The translations under genes were made by a program, and so were the position numbers. Positions 43,598 to 53,966 of a DNA stretch of 64,000 nucleotides are shown here, piece after piece. Positions within the stretch are counted from its first letter, which is position 1. Every line of letters starts with the position of its first letter. The notes beneath the pieces were generated by a model, which made no database searches, had not been told where the DNA came from, and saw nothing but the letters and a program-made list of their open reading frames with translations. The stretch is from assembly GCF_003298775.1 (NCBI RefSeq), contig NZ_QNTQ01000001.1:1-64000 (forward strand). The letters are read 5' to 3'. This DNA comes from Rhodosalinus halophilus. GTDB taxonomy: Bacteria; Pseudomonadota; Alphaproteobacteria; Rhodobacterales; Rhodobacteraceae.

Positions 43598-43812
43598 ACG
43601 ATGAGGGACAGAACGAGGCAGTGAGAACGATCCACCGCACAGACCCGAAAAGGGCAGCGGGTTTCATACAGGCAACACCCCTTCATCAGGACGAAGAGCT
43701 TCGGGGCGCAGGCAGCAGACATCCCCCCAGGTGACACTGCGACCCCGGACAGCCCGGCGACGGGACGAGGGCGGCGGATCGGGCCATGGCAGCAGCCCGA
43801 TCCGCCGTTTTT
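43598..43812 (+). ncRNA. upsM: UpsM-like leader small RNA upstream of mraZ
   Basis: Between the predicted start near 43598 and the terminator T-run at 43812 lies a non-coding segment of about 215 bases directly before mraZ. In Rhodobacter sphaeroides the abundant small RNA UpsM (about 200 bases) arises in exactly this place, by termination in the mraZ 5' leader. Position, length and terminator agree; primary sequence identity cannot be checked here. Read-through of the terminator would supply the dcw mRNA. Confidence 0.7.
43772..43812 (+). terminator. strong intrinsic terminator before mraZ
   Basis: A 13-base perfect stem (43772-43784 with 43795-43807) closes a ten-base loop and is followed by TTTTT at 43808-43812. 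It ends 51 bases before the mraZ start, so it must be passed by transcripts entering the dcw cluster. Confidence 0.9.
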
Positions 43813-43863
43813 CGTTGCGGCGCAGGGGGAGAGCGGGGCGAGAGAACGGAGGCCGCGAAGCCA

Positions 43864-44370
43864 GTGAGTCTCACCTTCAGGGGCGAAAGCCGCCACAAGG
43901 TGGACGCGAAGGGCCGGGTGTCGATCCCGGCCGGCTTCCGGCGTGTGCTTCAGGCCGGCGATCCCGACTGGAGCCCGGGCCAGGCGCCGCGCGTCTCGAT
44001 CGCCTACGGCGACCCGCGCGGCCGGCGCCTGCAGTGCTTCACGGTCGCCGGGATCGAGCGCATCGCCAGGGCGATCCAGCGCCTGCCGCGCGGCTCGGAC
44101 GAGCGCAAGCGCGCCACGAGGCTCTACAGCACCAAGGTCTACGACACGACGCTCGACGACAACGGGCGAATCGTGCTCAGCGAAGCGCTGCGCAACGAGT
44201 TCGGCATCGAGGGCGAGGCGCTCTTCGTCGCCGAGGTCGATCACTTCCAGATCTGGGCGCCCGGCAACTATGCCGACGAACAGGCCGAGGTCGATGCGCT
44301 GCTCGACGACATGGGCGAGGACGAGGATCCGCTGGCCTTCCTCGACGATCTGCCCGACCTCGAGGGGTGA
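43864..44370 (+). CDS. mraZ: transcriptional regulator MraZ
   Basis: The GTG at 43864 is chosen because the MraZ fold begins at SLTFRGESRHKVDAKGRVSI; CGGAGG lies 11 bases before it. The 168-residue protein has two AbrB-like halves, each with the family motif (DAKGRVSIPAGFR and DDNGRIVLSEALR). MraZ binds TGGGN repeats in front of its own operon and represses dcw transcription in E. coli. Matching boxes are present at 43537-43581. The C-terminus is acidic. rsmH follows three bases later. Confidence 0.93.
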   Translation: MSLTFRGESRHKVDAKGRVSIPAGFRRVLQAGDPDWSPGQAPRVSIAYGDPRGRRLQCFTVAGIERIARAIQRLPRGSDERKRATRLYSTKVYDTTLDDNGRIVLSEALRNEFGIEGEALFVAEVDHFQIWAPGNYADEQAEVDALLDDMGEDEDPLAFLDDLPDLEG

Positions 44371-44373
44371 CGC

Positions 44374-45345
<972 letters not shown>

Positions 45346-45349
45346 GGAC

Positions 45350-45700
45350 ATGCGGACCATCGTCTTCGTCATGACCGCGCTCGCGGTGATCGGGCTGGCC
45401 TTCTGGGCGTACCGCGAGAACTACCGCACGCAGCAGGCCATCGCCGAAACCGAGGCGCTGCAAGACCGGATCGCCGCCGCACGGGCGCGGCTGGGGGTGC
45501 TGCGCGCCGAATGGGCCTATCTCAACCGGCCCGACCGTCTGATGGCGCTGGCGGAGATCAGCTACGAGAAACTCGGGCTTCTGCCTTTCCGGCCCGAACA
45601 GTTCGGCCGCGTGGATCAGGTGGCCTTCCCGGCGGAGGAGGCGCCCCTTGGGGCGATCCTGAACACCATAGAGGTCTCGCAGCAGGAGGGCCGGCCATGA
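45350..45700 (+). CDS. ftsL: cell division protein FtsL
   Basis: This 116-residue bitopic protein has one membrane helix near residues 2-20 (IVFVMTALAVIGLAFWAY), then a coiled coil (about 24-60) with LQDRIAAARARLGVLRAEW. A LNRPDRLMALA motif near residue 65 is typical of alphaproteobacterial FtsL. FtsL joins FtsQ and FtsB to activate FtsW/FtsI. The stop overlaps the ftsI start by four bases (ATGA). Confidence 0.88.
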   Translation: MRTIVFVMTALAVIGLAFWAYRENYRTQQAIAETEALQDRIAAARARLGVLRAEWAYLNRPDRLMALAEISYEKLGLLPFRPEQFGRVDQVAFPAEEAPLGAILNTIEVSQQEGRP

Positions 45701-47481
45701 TCCGCCGTCCGCTCCGGCCGCTCGCGCGCATCCTCGAGGCCCGCGCGAAGGGCGAAAGCCCCGACGCGATCGAGCGCGAGAACATCCGCCTGCGGCACGA
45801 GCAGATGCGCGACAAGCTGCGCCAGCGCGCCGAGATCCGGCTGATGGTGCTGGGCTTCGGCTTCATCTGCGCCTTCGCGGTCGTCGGCGCGCGGATGGCC
45901 GACCTCGCCGCCTCCGACCCCGAAGAGCCGCGCGTGCGCGCCTCGGGCGCATCGATCCTCGCGCAGCGGGCGGACATCGTGGACCGGCACGGCCGGGTGC
46001 TGGCGACGAACATGGAGACGCACAGTCTCTACGCCCACCCGCAGGACATGATCGACCCCGCCCGCGCCGCGCGCGAACTCGCCCGGATCTTTCCGGATCT
46101 GGAGGAGGCGGAGCTCCTCGAGGACTTCACCGGCGCGCGCAAGTTCCTCTGGATCAAGCGCCAGCTCAGCCCCGAGCAGAAGCAGGCCGTGCACGACATC
46201 GGCGAGCCGGGGCTTCTGTTCGGCCCGCGCGAGATGCGGCTCTATCCCAACGGCGCGATCGCGGCGCATGTCCTGGGCGGTGCCGGATTCGGGCGCGAGG
46301 GGGTGCATGCCGCCGAGGTCGTCGGCCGGGCCGGCGTGGAAAAGACCTTCGACGAGCGGTTGCGCGATCCCGCGCGCGGCGGCGAGCCGCTCGCGCTCTC
46401 GCTCGACCTGACGGTGCAGGCCGCCGCCGAGCGCGTGCTGGAGGGCGCCATGCGCATCTTCAACGCCAAGGGCGCCGCGGCGGTGCTCATGGACGTGCAC
46501 ACGGGCGAGATCGTCAGCCTCGTGAGCCTGCCGGACTTCGACCCCAATTCCCGCCCCGCGCCGCCGACCGAGGGCGAGCCGGGCGACAGCCCGCTCTTCA
46601 ACCGCGCCGTCCAGGGGGTCTACGAGCTCGGCTCGACCTTCAAGATCTTCACCGCGGCGCAGGCACTCGAACTGGGAGTCGCGAACGAGGAGACCGTGAT
46701 CGACACCTCGGGCCCGATGCGGATCGGCGGCTTCGCGATCCGCGAGTTCCGCGGCAAGAACTACGGCGAGCAGACGGTCGAGGGGATCGTCGTGCACAGC
46801 TCCAACCGCGGCACCGCCCGCCTCGCGCTGGAGATCGGGGCGGAGAACCAGCGCGCCTTTCTCGAGCGCCTGGGCCTGACCGAGCCGGTGCCCCTCGAGA
46901 TGCCCGAGGCGAAGGGCGGCAGGCCGCTCCTGCCCGAGCGCTGGGGCGACGTGGCGACGGTCACGGTCTCCTACGGGCACGGCATCTCGGTCACGCCGCT
47001 GCATCTGGCGGCGGCCTACGCCACGATCGCGAACGGCGGGCGCAAGGTGGTGCCCACGCTGCTGCGGCAACGCGCCCCGCAGCCGGAGGCGCAGGCGATG
47101 TCGCCCGAGGTGGCGGCCCAGGCGCTCGGCATGCTGCGGCGCGTCGTGACCGAGGGCACGGCCAGCATGGCGGAGGTGCGCGGCTACAAGGTGGCCGGCA
47201 AGACCGGCACCGCCGACAAGCCGCGGCGCACGGGCGGCTACTACGAGGACAAGGTGATCGCCACCTTCGCCAGCGTCTTTCCGGCCGACGATCCCGCCTA
47301 TGCGCTGGTCGTGGCGCTCGACGAGCCGGTGGAGACCTCGGGCGACGAGCCGCGCCGCTCGGCAGGCTGGACGGCGGTGCCGGTGGCGGCGGAGCTCATC
47401 CGGCGCGCCGCACCGCTCCTCGGCCTGCGCCCGGAGATTGAACCTGCGCCCCTCGAGGGTGTAACGCTGACGGCGAACTGA
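45697..47481 (+). CDS. ftsI: septal peptidoglycan transpeptidase FtsI (PBP3)
   Basis: The 594-residue protein has a membrane helix near 49-68, a PBP dimerisation region with RADIVDRHGRVLATNM, and the transpeptidase domain. The catalytic motifs are visible: STFK with Ser313, SSN at 368-370 and KTG at 502-504. FtsI cross-links septal peptidoglycan made by FtsW. The start at 45697 overlaps the ftsL stop, with a GCAGGAGGG ribosome binding site. Confidence 0.97.
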   Translation: MIRRPLRPLARILEARAKGESPDAIERENIRLRHEQMRDKLRQRAEIRLMVLGFGFICAFAVVGARMADLAASDPEEPRVRASGASILAQRADIVDRHGRVLATNMETHSLYAHPQDMIDPARAARELARIFPDLEEAELLEDFTGARKFLWIKRQLSPEQKQAVHDIGEPGLLFGPREMRLYPNGAIAAHVLGGAGFGREGVHAAEVVGRAGVEKTFDERLRDPARGGEPLALSLDLTVQAAAERVLEGAMRIFNAKGAAAVLMDVHTGEIVSLVSLPDFDPNSRPAPPTEGEPGDSPLFNRAVQGVYELGSTFKIFTAAQALELGVANEETVIDTSGPMRIGGFAIREFRGKNYGEQTVEGIVVHSSNRGTARLALEIGAENQRAFLERLGLTEPVPLEMPEAKGGRPLLPERWGDVATVTVSYGHGISVTPLHLAAAYATIANGGRKVVPTLLRQRAPQPEAQAMSPEVAAQALGMLRRVVTEGTASMAEVRGYKVAGKTGTADKPRRTGGYYEDKVIATFASVFPADDPAYALVVALDEPVETSGDEPRRSAGWTAVPVAAELIRRAAPLLGLRPEIEPAPLEGVTLTAN

Positions 47482-47561
47482 CCCGGCGCGGGACGCGCGC
47501 GGTCAGGGCAGGGCATGGGTATTTCCGGACCATTGAAAGGCAGGATGTGGCGCGGGGAACG

Positions 47562-49043
47562 ATGAGCGGGGCGAAAAGCCTGTCGGAGCTGGGCCTCACC
47601 GCCCGCGGCGGAGGGCGGGTCTCCGTCACCGGCCTTTCTGTCGACAGCCGCGAGGCCGCGCCGGGGCATCTCTTCGCCGCACTGCCGGGCACCCGGGTGC
47701 ATGGCGCGCGCTTCGCGGGGCAGGCGCTGGAGCGGGGGGCGGCGGCCGTGCTGACCGACCCGGAGGGCGCCGACCTCTGCGGCGATGCGGTGGCCGACGC
47801 CGGCGCCGCGCTCGTCGTGGCCGAGGAACCCCGCGCCGCGCTGGCGCGGGCCGCGGCGCTCTGGTTCGGCGCCCAGCCGGAGGTCATGGCGGCGGTGACC
47901 GGGACCAACGGCAAGACCTCGGTGGCGAGCTTCCTGCGCCAGATCTGGATCGCGCTGGGGCACCGGGCGGTCAACCTGGGCACGACGGGAGTCGAGGGCG
48001 CCTGGGAACGGCCGCTGCGCCACACCACGCCGGAGCCGATCACGCTGCACCGGGTTCTGGCGGAGGCCGCGGCGGCGGGGGTGACGCATGCCGCGATGGA
48101 GGCCTCGAGCCACGGGCTCGACCAGCGGCGGCTGGACGGCGTCGTGCTCGCGGCGGCTGGGTTTTCCAGCTTCAGTCAGGATCACCTGGACTATCATTCC
48201 GATCTCGACGCCTATTTCGACGCCAAGGCGGGGCTCTTCATCCGCGTGCTGGGCGAAGAGGGGACGGCGGTCATCAACCTCGACGCCGAGCGCGGCTTCG
48301 ACATGGCGGCCATCGCCCGCGCCCGCGGCCAGAGCGTGATCGGCGTGGGCCGGGGGGCGGAGGCCGATCTGCGGATCGTCGCGCAGCGCTGCGACCCCCA
48401 GGGGCAGGAAGTGCGCCTGAGCTTCGCGGGCGAGGCCTATCAGGTCCGTCTCGGGCTCGTCGGCGATTTCCAGGCCTGGAACGCGGCGCTGGCCGCGGGG
48501 CTCGCCATCGGCTGCGGGGACGCGCCGGAGCGCGTGATGGCAGCGCTGCCGGCGCTCCGGACGGTGCGCGGTCGGATGCAGCTGGCTGCGACGCGCGAAA
48601 ACGGCGCCGGTGTCTACGTCGACTACGCCCATACGCCCGACGCCATCGCCACGGCGCTGCGCGCGCTGCGCCCGCACGTCATGGGCCGGCTGGTGGCGGT
48701 GATCGGCGCGGGCGGCGACCGCGACCGCGCCAAGCGGCCGCTCATGGGGCAGGCCGCCCGGGCGCATGCCGACGAGGTCTTCGTCACCGACGACAACCCC
48801 CGCAGCGAGGATCCCGCCGCGATCCGCGCCGAGGTGCTCGCCGGTGCGCCGGAGGCCCGGGAAGTGGGCGACCGCGCCGAGGCGATCCTGCGCGCGGTGG
48901 CCGGGCTGGGCCCCGGCGACGCGGCGCTCATCGCGGGCAAGGGGCACGAGACCGGGCAGGAGATCGCGGGCGTCACCTATCCCTTCGACGACGCCGAGCA
49001 GGCGAGCCTCGCGGTCGCCGCGCTGGAAGGGCGCACGGCATGA
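47562..49043 (+). CDS. murE: UDP-MurNAc-L-Ala-D-Glu:meso-DAP ligase MurE
   Basis: The 493-residue protein contains the Mur ligase P-loop GTNGKTS at 114-120 and the DNPR motif at 411-414 that marks meso-diaminopimelate specificity. It adds the third amino acid to the peptidoglycan precursor. I chose the ATG at 47562, preceded by CGGGGAACG; an in-frame GTG at 47547 has its purine site too close. The last codons overlap murF by four bases. Confidence 0.95.
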   Translation: MSGAKSLSELGLTARGGGRVSVTGLSVDSREAAPGHLFAALPGTRVHGARFAGQALERGAAAVLTDPEGADLCGDAVADAGAALVVAEEPRAALARAAALWFGAQPEVMAAVTGTNGKTSVASFLRQIWIALGHRAVNLGTTGVEGAWERPLRHTTPEPITLHRVLAEAAAAGVTHAAMEASSHGLDQRRLDGVVLAAAGFSSFSQDHLDYHSDLDAYFDAKAGLFIRVLGEEGTAVINLDAERGFDMAAIARARGQSVIGVGRGAEADLRIVAQRCDPQGQEVRLSFAGEAYQVRLGLVGDFQAWNAALAAGLAIGCGDAPERVMAALPALRTVRGRMQLAATRENGAGVYVDYAHTPDAIATALRALRPHVMGRLVAVIGAGGDRDRAKRPLMGQAARAHADEVFVTDDNPRSEDPAAIRAEVLAGAPEAREVGDRAEAILRAVAGLGPGDAALIAGKGHETGQEIAGVTYPFDDAEQASLAVAALEGRTA

Positions 49044-50488
49044 GCCTCTGGACCGCCGGGGAGGCCGCGCGGGCCACGGGCGGCCGGGCGACCGGCGACT
49101 GGACCGCGGCGGGCGTTTCGATCGACAGCCGCACGCTGGAGCCGGGCGATCTCTTCGTCGCGCTCACCGCCGCGCGCGACGGTCACGATTTCGTGGCGCA
49201 GGCGCTGGAAAGGGGCGCGGCCGCCGCGATGGTCTCGCGCGTGCCGGAGGGCGTCCCGGAGGACGCGCCGCTGCTGGTCGTCGCGGACGTCCAGGGCGGG
49301 CTCGAGGCGCTGGGCGCGGCGGCGCGGGAGCGGACCGGCGCGAAGGTGGTCGCGGTCACCGGGTCGGTGGGCAAGACCTCGACCAAGGAGATGCTGCGCA
49401 CGGTCTGCGCGGGGCAGGGGCGCGCCCATGCCTCGGTGGCGAGCTACAACAACCACTGGGGCGTGCCGCTCACGCTGGCGCGGATGCCCGCGGACACCGA
49501 TTACGCGGTCATCGAGATCGGCATGAACGCGCCCGGCGAGATCGCGCCGCTCGCCGCCCAGGCGCGGCCGGACGTGGCGCTGGTGACCACCGTGGCGCCC
49601 GCGCATCTGGAGGCCTTCGGCAGCCTCGAGGGCATCGCGGCCGAGAAGGCGTCGATCGCCGAGGGCCTGGCACCGGGCGGGACGGCGGTGCTGCACGGCG
49701 ATCTCGATGTCTCGCCGATCCTCGAGGCGGCGGCGCGCGCCGCCGGCGCGGGCCGGGTGATCACCTTCGGCGAGGCCCCGCGCAACCATCACCGGCTTCT
49801 GCGCGCGACGATCAGCGACACGACGACCGTCGCCGAGGCGCGGGCCTGGCGCACGCCGCTGCTCTACAAGGTGCGCGCGCCTGGGCGGCATTTCGCGCTC
49901 AACGGGCTCGCCGTGCTCGCCGCCGCGCAGGCGCTGGGCCTCGACCGGGCGCTCGCGATCGCCGATCTGGGGCGCTGGGCGCCGGTGTCGGGACGGGGCG
50001 CGCGCGAGCTGATCCGCCTCGACGCGGTCGAGAGCGACCTTGCCATCGAACTCATCGACGAGTCCTACAACGCCAACCCCGCCTCGATGGCCGCCGCTCT
50101 CGAGGTGCTCGCCGGCGCGCGCGTGCGCGACGGCGTCGGACGGAAAGCCGCCGGCCGGCGCATCGCCTATCTCGGCGACATGAAGGAGCTGGGACCGGAG
50201 GCGCCCGAGATGCACGCGGCGCTGGCCGCGCATCCCGCCATGCAGCGCGTGAACGTGGTGCACACGGTCGGGCCGCTCGCCCGGCGCCTGCACGAGGCGC
50301 TGCCGCCCGAGCGCCGGGGACGGCACGCGGCGACGGCGGCCGAGATGGCCGCGGCCGTGCGCCGCGATCTCGACGCAGGCGACGTGGTCATGGTGAAGGG
50401 CTCGCTCTCCACCGGGCTCGCGGCGGTCGTTGACGCGGTGCGCAAACTGGGGCATGCCGCCCCGCAATCCGCCTCGGGGGACGACTGA
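49040..50488 (+). CDS. murF: UDP-MurNAc-tripeptide:D-Ala-D-Ala ligase MurF
   Basis: The 482-residue protein has the Mur ligase P-loop in its MurF form, VTGSVGKTSTKEMLR, near residues 109-123, the YNNHWGVPLTL segment, and DESYNANPASMAAALEVL in the C-terminal domain. It adds D-Ala-D-Ala to complete the pentapeptide. It is coupled to murE by ATGA, and mraY starts immediately after its stop codon. Confidence 0.96.
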   Translation: MSLWTAGEAARATGGRATGDWTAAGVSIDSRTLEPGDLFVALTAARDGHDFVAQALERGAAAAMVSRVPEGVPEDAPLLVVADVQGGLEALGAAARERTGAKVVAVTGSVGKTSTKEMLRTVCAGQGRAHASVASYNNHWGVPLTLARMPADTDYAVIEIGMNAPGEIAPLAAQARPDVALVTTVAPAHLEAFGSLEGIAAEKASIAEGLAPGGTAVLHGDLDVSPILEAAARAAGAGRVITFGEAPRNHHRLLRATISDTTTVAEARAWRTPLLYKVRAPGRHFALNGLAVLAAAQALGLDRALAIADLGRWAPVSGRGARELIRLDAVESDLAIELIDESYNANPASMAAALEVLAGARVRDGVGRKAAGRRIAYLGDMKELGPEAPEMHAALAAHPAMQRVNVVHTVGPLARRLHEALPPERRGRHAATAAEMAAAVRRDLDAGDVVMVKGSLSTGLAAVVDAVRKLGHAAPQSASGDD

Positions 50489-51571
50489 ATGCTCTACTGG
50501 CTCACGCTCCTCAGCGACGGCGGGGACGTGTTCAACCTGTTCCGCTACATCACCTTCCGCGCCGGCGGCGCCTTCCTGACGGCGCTGGTCTTCGGCTTTC
50601 TCTTCGGCCCGCCGCTCATCAACGTGTTGCGGCGCAGCCAGGGCAAGGGACAGCCGATCCGCTCCGACGGCCCCGAGACGCATGCGACGAAGGCCGGGAC
50701 GCCCACCATGGGCGGGCTGCTGATCGTGGGGGCGCTGACCACCTCGACGCTGCTCTGGGCACGCCTCGACAACCCTTATGTCTGGATCGTGCTCTTCGTG
50801 ACGCTGGCCTTCGGCGCGATCGGCTTCGCCGACGACTACTCCAAGGTCGCGCGGCAGAACGTGCAAGGCGTGCCGGGCAAGCTGCGCCTCGCCCTGGGAT
50901 TCCTGATCGCCGCCGTCGCGGCGGTCTGGGCCGCGCAGGTGCACCCGGCGGAGCTCGCGAACCAGCTCGCCTTTCCGATCTTCAAGGACACGCTGCTCAA
51001 TCTGGGGATCCTTTTCATCCCCTTCGCGATGATCGTGATCGTCGGCGCCGCCAACGCGGTGAACCTTACCGACGGGCTCGACGGGCTCGCCATCATGCCC
51101 TCGATGATCGCCGCCGGCACGCTCGGCGTGATCGCCTATGCGGTGGGCCGCGTCGACTTCACCGAGTACCTCGACGTGCATTACGTCCCCGGCACCGGCG
51201 AGATCCTGATCTTCACCGCCGGGCTGATCGGCGGGGGGCTCGGTTTCCTGTGGTACAACGCGCCGCCCGCGGCCGTCTTCATGGGCGACACCGGCAGCCT
51301 CGCGCTGGGCGGGGCGCTGGGCGCCATCGCGGTGGCGACCAAGCACGAGATCGTGCTGGCGATCGTCGGCGGGCTCTTCGTGGTCGAGGCGCTTTCGGTC
51401 ATCGTGCAGGTGCTCTACTTCAAGCGCACGGGCAAGCGCGTCTTTCTCATGGCGCCCATTCATCACCACTACGAGAAGAAGGGCTGGGCCGAGCCCACCA
51501 TCGTGATCCGCTTCTGGATCATCTCGCTCATTCTCGCGGTGATCGGGCTGGCCACGCTCAAGGTGCGCTGA
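50489..51571 (+). CDS. mraY: phospho-MurNAc-pentapeptide transferase MraY
   Basis: The 360-residue integral membrane protein has about ten helices and the MraY signatures [59 protein letters not shown] and [13 protein letters not shown]. It moves phospho-MurNAc-pentapeptide to undecaprenyl phosphate, giving lipid I. The ATG directly follows the murF stop. Confidence 0.97.
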   Translation: MLYWLTLLSDGGDVFNLFRYITFRAGGAFLTALVFGFLFGPPLINVLRRSQGKGQPIRSDGPETHATKAGTPTMGGLLIVGALTTSTLLWARLDNPYVWIVLFVTLAFGAIGFADDYSKVARQNVQGVPGKLRLALGFLIAAVAAVWAAQVHPAELANQLAFPIFKDTLLNLGILFIPFAMIVIVGAANAVNLTDGLDGLAIMPSMIAAGTLGVIAYAVGRVDFTEYLDVHYVPGTGEILIFTAGLIGGGLGFLWYNAPPAAVFMGDTGSLALGGALGAIAVATKHEIVLAIVGGLFVVEALSVIVQVLYFKRTGKRVFLMAPIHHHYEKKGWAEPTIVIRFWIISLILAVIGLATLKVR

Positions 51572-51600
51572 TGCGGGCGGGCGCGCTCTTGGCCGGCGTC

Positions 51601-51690
51601 GGCCGGGGGGCGCTGCCCCCGTCGCGCGCGGGGCGCGCGACTCCCCCGGGATATTTGGACCCAAGAAGAAGCGGGGGGCCGGGCGGCCGC
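51601..51690. repeat. Rhodobacteraceae-type intergenic hairpin repeat
   Basis: The mraY-murD gap holds GGGGGC/GCCCCC around GCT (51606-51620), then a perfect nine-base stem GTCGCGCGC/GCGCGCGAC (51621-51641), then TCCCCCGGGATATTTGGACC and AAGAAGAAG. From memory, elements with the CCCCGGGATATTT core are dispersed in intergenic sites of this family. Only this copy is seen in the window, so the repeat status rests on recall. Confidence 0.5.
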
Positions 51691-51716
51691 GCCGGGCGTG
51701 GCATGGAGCCGGGCGC

Positions 51717-53123
51717 ATGATCCCCGTCGGCGGAGTCGCCGGCCAGCGGGTCGCGATCCTCGGTCTGGGCCGCTCGGGGCGCGCAGCCGCGCGCAGCCTC
51801 GCCGCCGGCGGGGCCGAGCCGCTGGTCTGGGACGACAGCCCAGAGGCCCGGGCGCGGGCCGAGGCGGAGGGCTTCGCGCTGCACGATCTCTCCCGCGCGG
51901 GCGCCTTCGAGGGGGTTGCGCGGCTGATCCTGTCGCCCGGCATCCCGCATCTCTATCCCGCGCCGCACCCGGCGGTGGCGGCGGCGCAGGCCGCGGGCGT
52001 GCCGGTGGACAATGACGTGGGGCTCTTCTTCGCGTCGCTGGGGTCCGGCGCCTGGGACCGCTTCGACATGCCGCCGCGCGTGGTGGCGATCACCGGCTCG
52101 AACGGGAAGTCCACCACCTCGGCGCTGCTGCACCACATCCTGCGCGCGTCAGGGCGGCCCGCGCAGCTTGCCGGCAACATCGGGCGGGGCGTGCTCGATC
52201 TCGACCCGCCGGGCGAGGGGGAGGTGATCGTGCTGGAGCTCTCCTCCTACCAGACGGAGCTCGCCCGCGCGCTGACGCCGGACGTCGCGGTCTTCACCAA
52301 TCTCACGCCCGACCATCTCGACCGGCACGGCGGGCTGGGCGGCTATTTCGCGGCCAAGCGGCGGCTTTTCGCCGAGGGCGGGCCGGACCGCGCGGTGATC
52401 GGCGTGGACGAGCCGGAGGGTCGTTTCCTCGCCGGGCAACTGGCGGAGGCGCCCTCGGACGACCGGGTAATCCGGGTCTCGGCGGCAGGCAGGATTGCGG
52501 GGCCGGGCTGGAGCGTCTTCGCGCGCAAGGGGTTTCTCGCGGAATGGCGGCGCGGGCGGCAGGTCGCCGCGATCGACCTGCGCGGCGTGAAGGGGCTGCC
52601 CGGCGTGCACAACCATCAGAACGCCTGCGCGGCCTATGGTGCGGCGCGCGCGCTGGGGCTCGGTCCGCAGCTGATCGAGGCGGCCCTGCACAGCTTCGCG
52701 GGGCTCCCTCATCGCAGCCAGGTCGTCGCCGAGGCGGGCGGCGTGACGGTGGTCAACGACTCCAAGGCCACCAACGCCGCCTCGGCGGCGCGCGCGCTCG
52801 CCGCCTTTCCGCGCATCCGCTGGATCTGCGGCGGGCTCGAGAAGGAGGGCGGGCTCGAGGCGCTCGCGCCGTACCTCGGGCATGTCGCGCGCGCCTATGT
52901 CATCGGGCGCGAGGCGCAGGGCTTCGCGCTGAAGCTCGCGGGCGTCGAGGCGGAGGTCTGCACCACCATGGCCCGCGCCGTCGCCCGCGCGCTGGAGGAC
53001 GCGCAGCCGGGCGAGACCGTGCTGCTCGCGCCGGCTGCGGCGAGCTTCGACCAGTACGACAATTTCGAGCGCCGCGGCGAGGATTTCGTGGCGGAGGTCC
53101 GCGCCCGGCTGGATCAGGGCTGA
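51717..53123 (+). CDS. murD: UDP-MurNAc-L-Ala:D-Glu ligase MurD
   Basis: The 468-residue protein begins with an N-terminal dinucleotide-like motif ([18 protein letters not shown]), has the Mur ligase P-loop [18 protein letters not shown] near residue 123, and the segments [12 protein letters not shown] and [15 protein letters not shown]. It adds D-glutamate to UDP-MurNAc-L-alanine. Its 3' end overlaps the end of the convergent gene by ten bases. Confidence 0.96.
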   Translation: MIPVGGVAGQRVAILGLGRSGRAAARSLAAGGAEPLVWDDSPEARARAEAEGFALHDLSRAGAFEGVARLILSPGIPHLYPAPHPAVAAAQAAGVPVDNDVGLFFASLGSGAWDRFDMPPRVVAITGSNGKSTTSALLHHILRASGRPAQLAGNIGRGVLDLDPPGEGEVIVLELSSYQTELARALTPDVAVFTNLTPDHLDRHGGLGGYFAAKRRLFAEGGPDRAVIGVDEPEGRFLAGQLAEAPSDDRVIRVSAAGRIAGPGWSVFARKGFLAEWRRGRQVAAIDLRGVKGLPGVHNHQNACAAYGAARALGLGPQLIEAALHSFAGLPHRSQVVAEAGGVTVVNDSKATNAASAARALAAFPRIRWICGGLEKEGGLEALAPYLGHVARAYVIGREAQGFALKLAGVEAEVCTTMARAVARALEDAQPGETVLLAPAAASFDQYDNFERRGEDFVAEVRARLDQG

Positions 53124-53806
53124 CGGCCCTCGCGCAGGGCGCGATAGAGCCCGCGCGTCACGGCCTCGGGGTGGACGACGCCCACCTGCACCGGAATGCG
53201 GGGCAGCGCGAGGATCCGCGCGATGGCGAAGCGATGCGCGCCGCCGCTCGAGCGCAAGAGCCGGCCATCGCGGCCGACATGGACGAAGATGCCGCCGTAT
53301 TCGCGGCGGAAATACCCGCTAAGCTCGCGCTGCGGGCGCAGTCGGCCGGTGCGCCGCGCCTCGTCGTAGATGCGGTCGAGCACCTCGTAGCGCGCCCGCA
53401 ATTCGGCGAGGCTGCGGCAGCCGTCCACCTCGCCCTTCTCGCGAAGCTCGCCGGCGAGCTTCGTGAAGAGCTCGGTCGCCTCCCAGGGCACGCCGCCGAG
53501 GAAATGCGCGCGGCAGGCGGCTTCCTTGAGCTCGCCGCCGATCGGCGCCACCGAGAGATCCCAGTCGCCGCCCATCACCAGGCCGCTGTGCCGGCGACGG
53601 AAGCGCGGCAGCTCCGCCGTGCCGCGATGCAGGTAGCGCAGGCGCACCGCGGCCGTGGGGACCATCAGGCACTCGTCGCTCATGGGCGCGTCCGCGCCGA
53701 AGCGCAGCCGGTTCCACAGATCGCGCGCCGCCTTGTTCGGCACGCGCAGCTTGAGGCTGCGCGGCAGATTGTGGGGCAGGAGCGTCCGGGGAACGGCGAG
53801 GGTCAT
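53114..53806 (-). CDS. hypothetical protein with ParB-like C-terminal motif, inserted against the dcw cluster
   Basis: This is the only minus-strand gene in the dcw cluster. I place the start at the ATG at 53806 (230 residues) because the family-like part appears to begin with [17 protein letters not shown]; an ATG at 53887 (257 residues) is possible. The middle has [13 protein letters not shown]. The last 50 residues ([20 protein letters not shown] then [14 protein letters not shown]) resemble the GxHR-type nucleotide-binding turn of ParB/sulfiredoxin-like folds. I recall similar proteins in exopolysaccharide gene clusters. Function is unknown. Confidence 0.6.
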   Translation of the reverse strand: MTLAVPRTLLPHNLPRSLKLRVPNKAARDLWNRLRFGADAPMSDECLMVPTAAVRLRYLHRGTAELPRFRRRHSGLVMGGDWDLSVAPIGGELKEAACRAHFLGGVPWEATELFTKLAGELREKGEVDGCRSLAELRARYEVLDRIYDEARRTGRLRPQRELSGYFRREYGGIFVHVGRDGRLLRSSGGAHRFAIARILALPRIPVQVGVVHPEAVTRGLYRALREGRQP

Positions 53807-53859
53807 GCGGCCACGGGGAAAGATGAACGCGAGGTAACAATTAGACGACAAAAGTATGA

Positions 53860-53876
53860 CATCCCGGTCCGGGATG
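53860..53876. promoter_or_regulatory. perfect palindrome between the reverse ORF and ftsW
   Basis: CATCCCGG and CCGGGATG flank a single T. The site lies in the divergent gap next to an A/T-rich patch (53837-53859), as expected for an operator. It falls inside the coding frame only if the longer start of the reverse gene is used. Confidence 0.4.
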
Positions 53877-53966
53877 AGAAGCCCCATTCGACCGTGCCTG
53901 CGGAGGCCGCGTCCCCGAGGATGCGCGCAGGGCGCGGAATGGCTGGCCTGGGGCCGCGCTTTTCGC

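Noticed and set aside
43137-43624. Short open frames on both strands between the small RNA array and mraZ (up to 154 codons)
   Set aside because: They lack start signals and motifs, and one crosses the MraZ boxes and leader promoter.
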